From the NCBI RefSeq assembly GCF_014873145.1, contig NZ_JADBEK010000001.1:10168001-10232000 (forward strand): a stretch of 64,000 nucleotides of DNA, given 5' to 3'. Below the pieces are notes generated by a model. The model was not told the origin of the DNA, searched no databases, and saw only the letters and a list, made by a program, of their open reading frames with translations. The position numbers and the translations under genes are program-made. The stretch is from Nonomuraea angiospora (GTDB taxonomy: Bacteria > Actinomycetota > Actinomycetes > Streptosporangiales > Streptosporangiaceae). Shown here one piece after another: positions 63,960 to 64,000 of the stretch; the stretch's first letter is position 1; every line of letters begins with the position of its first letter.

Positions 63960-64000
63960 TCAGGAGGCGTTGAGGATGTCTTCGAGTTCCTTGTTGGCCG
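63960..64000 (-). CDS. C-terminal end of the sugar-binding protein gene (cut by window edge)
   Basis: The minus strand ends ANKELEDILNAS then a stop (63960-63962), a typical C terminus of a family 1 solute-binding protein. Only 13 codons are visible; identity rests on the operon context. Confidence 0.6.
   Translation of the reverse strand, partial: ANKELEDILNAS

Overview
The window is high-GC actinobacterial chromosome. Gene content (ribF-rpsO-pnp-M16 peptidase-dapB ... dapA-rnj ... ftsK-rodZ-like-rimO-pgsA-cinA-clgR), frequent GTG starts, several apparently leaderless genes and the regulator repertoire suggest a Streptosporangiales member (a Nonomuraea-like genome is my best guess; the genus is inference).

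Layout. (1) 1-6.0 kb is conserved housekeeping: end of ribF, rpsO with a strong terminator, pnp, an M16 zinc peptidase and dapB. (2) 6.1-14.0 kb holds metabolic and regulatory genes: two GNATs, a minus-strand run of menA, an adenine-deaminase-like enzyme and an AAC(3)-like acetyltransferase, a MocR regulator divergent from an EamA exporter, and a ferritin-like di-iron protein followed by an ASCH protein. (3) 14.0-23.3 kb is an accessory island: four paralogous regulators that each consist of two GntR winged helices and nothing else, a cysteine-rich ORF running into decayed ISL3-transposase and integrase remnants, radC, a frameshifted TetR gene, a GntR/UTRA regulator, a GNAT and tandem repeats. 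(4) 23.4-26.1 kb returns to the core with dapA and RNase J. (5) 26.2-33.1 kb holds minisatellites, an ABC-2 type exporter (ATPase and two permeases) and a NarL-type two-component system. (6) 33.1-43.9 kb is an apparently complete oxidative hexuronate/glucarate pathway: uronate dehydrogenase, glucarate dehydratase, KDG dehydratase, 2-oxoglutarate semialdehyde dehydrogenase, an ABC importer lacking its own ATPase, an IclR regulator, and an unassigned enzyme translationally coupled to the glucarate dehydratase. Related 16-bp dyads sit at three control regions. (7) 44.2-49.2 kb: LacI regulator plus aldose 1-epimerase, a SpoIIE-type phosphatase and a small tyrosine phosphatase. (8) 49.4-55.9 kb is core again: ftsK, rodZ-like, rimO, pgsA, cinA, clgR. 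(9) 55.9-64.0 kb: Nei/Fpg glycosylase, a TetR-MFS pair, Rrf2, and an amino-sugar-like locus (ROK regulator behind a structured leader, GH3 hexosaminidase, sugar ABC permeases and the tail of a binding protein).

The core block is therefore split by about 17 kb (dapB to dapA) and 23 kb (rnj to ftsK) of accessory DNA. The most interesting material is the quartet of double-winged-helix regulators with matching leaderless promoters, the IclR/glucarate regulon with its uncharacterised enzyme, the structured leader upstream of the ROK gene, and an unusual density of minisatellites, one of which duplicates the 3' end of an ABC permease gene.
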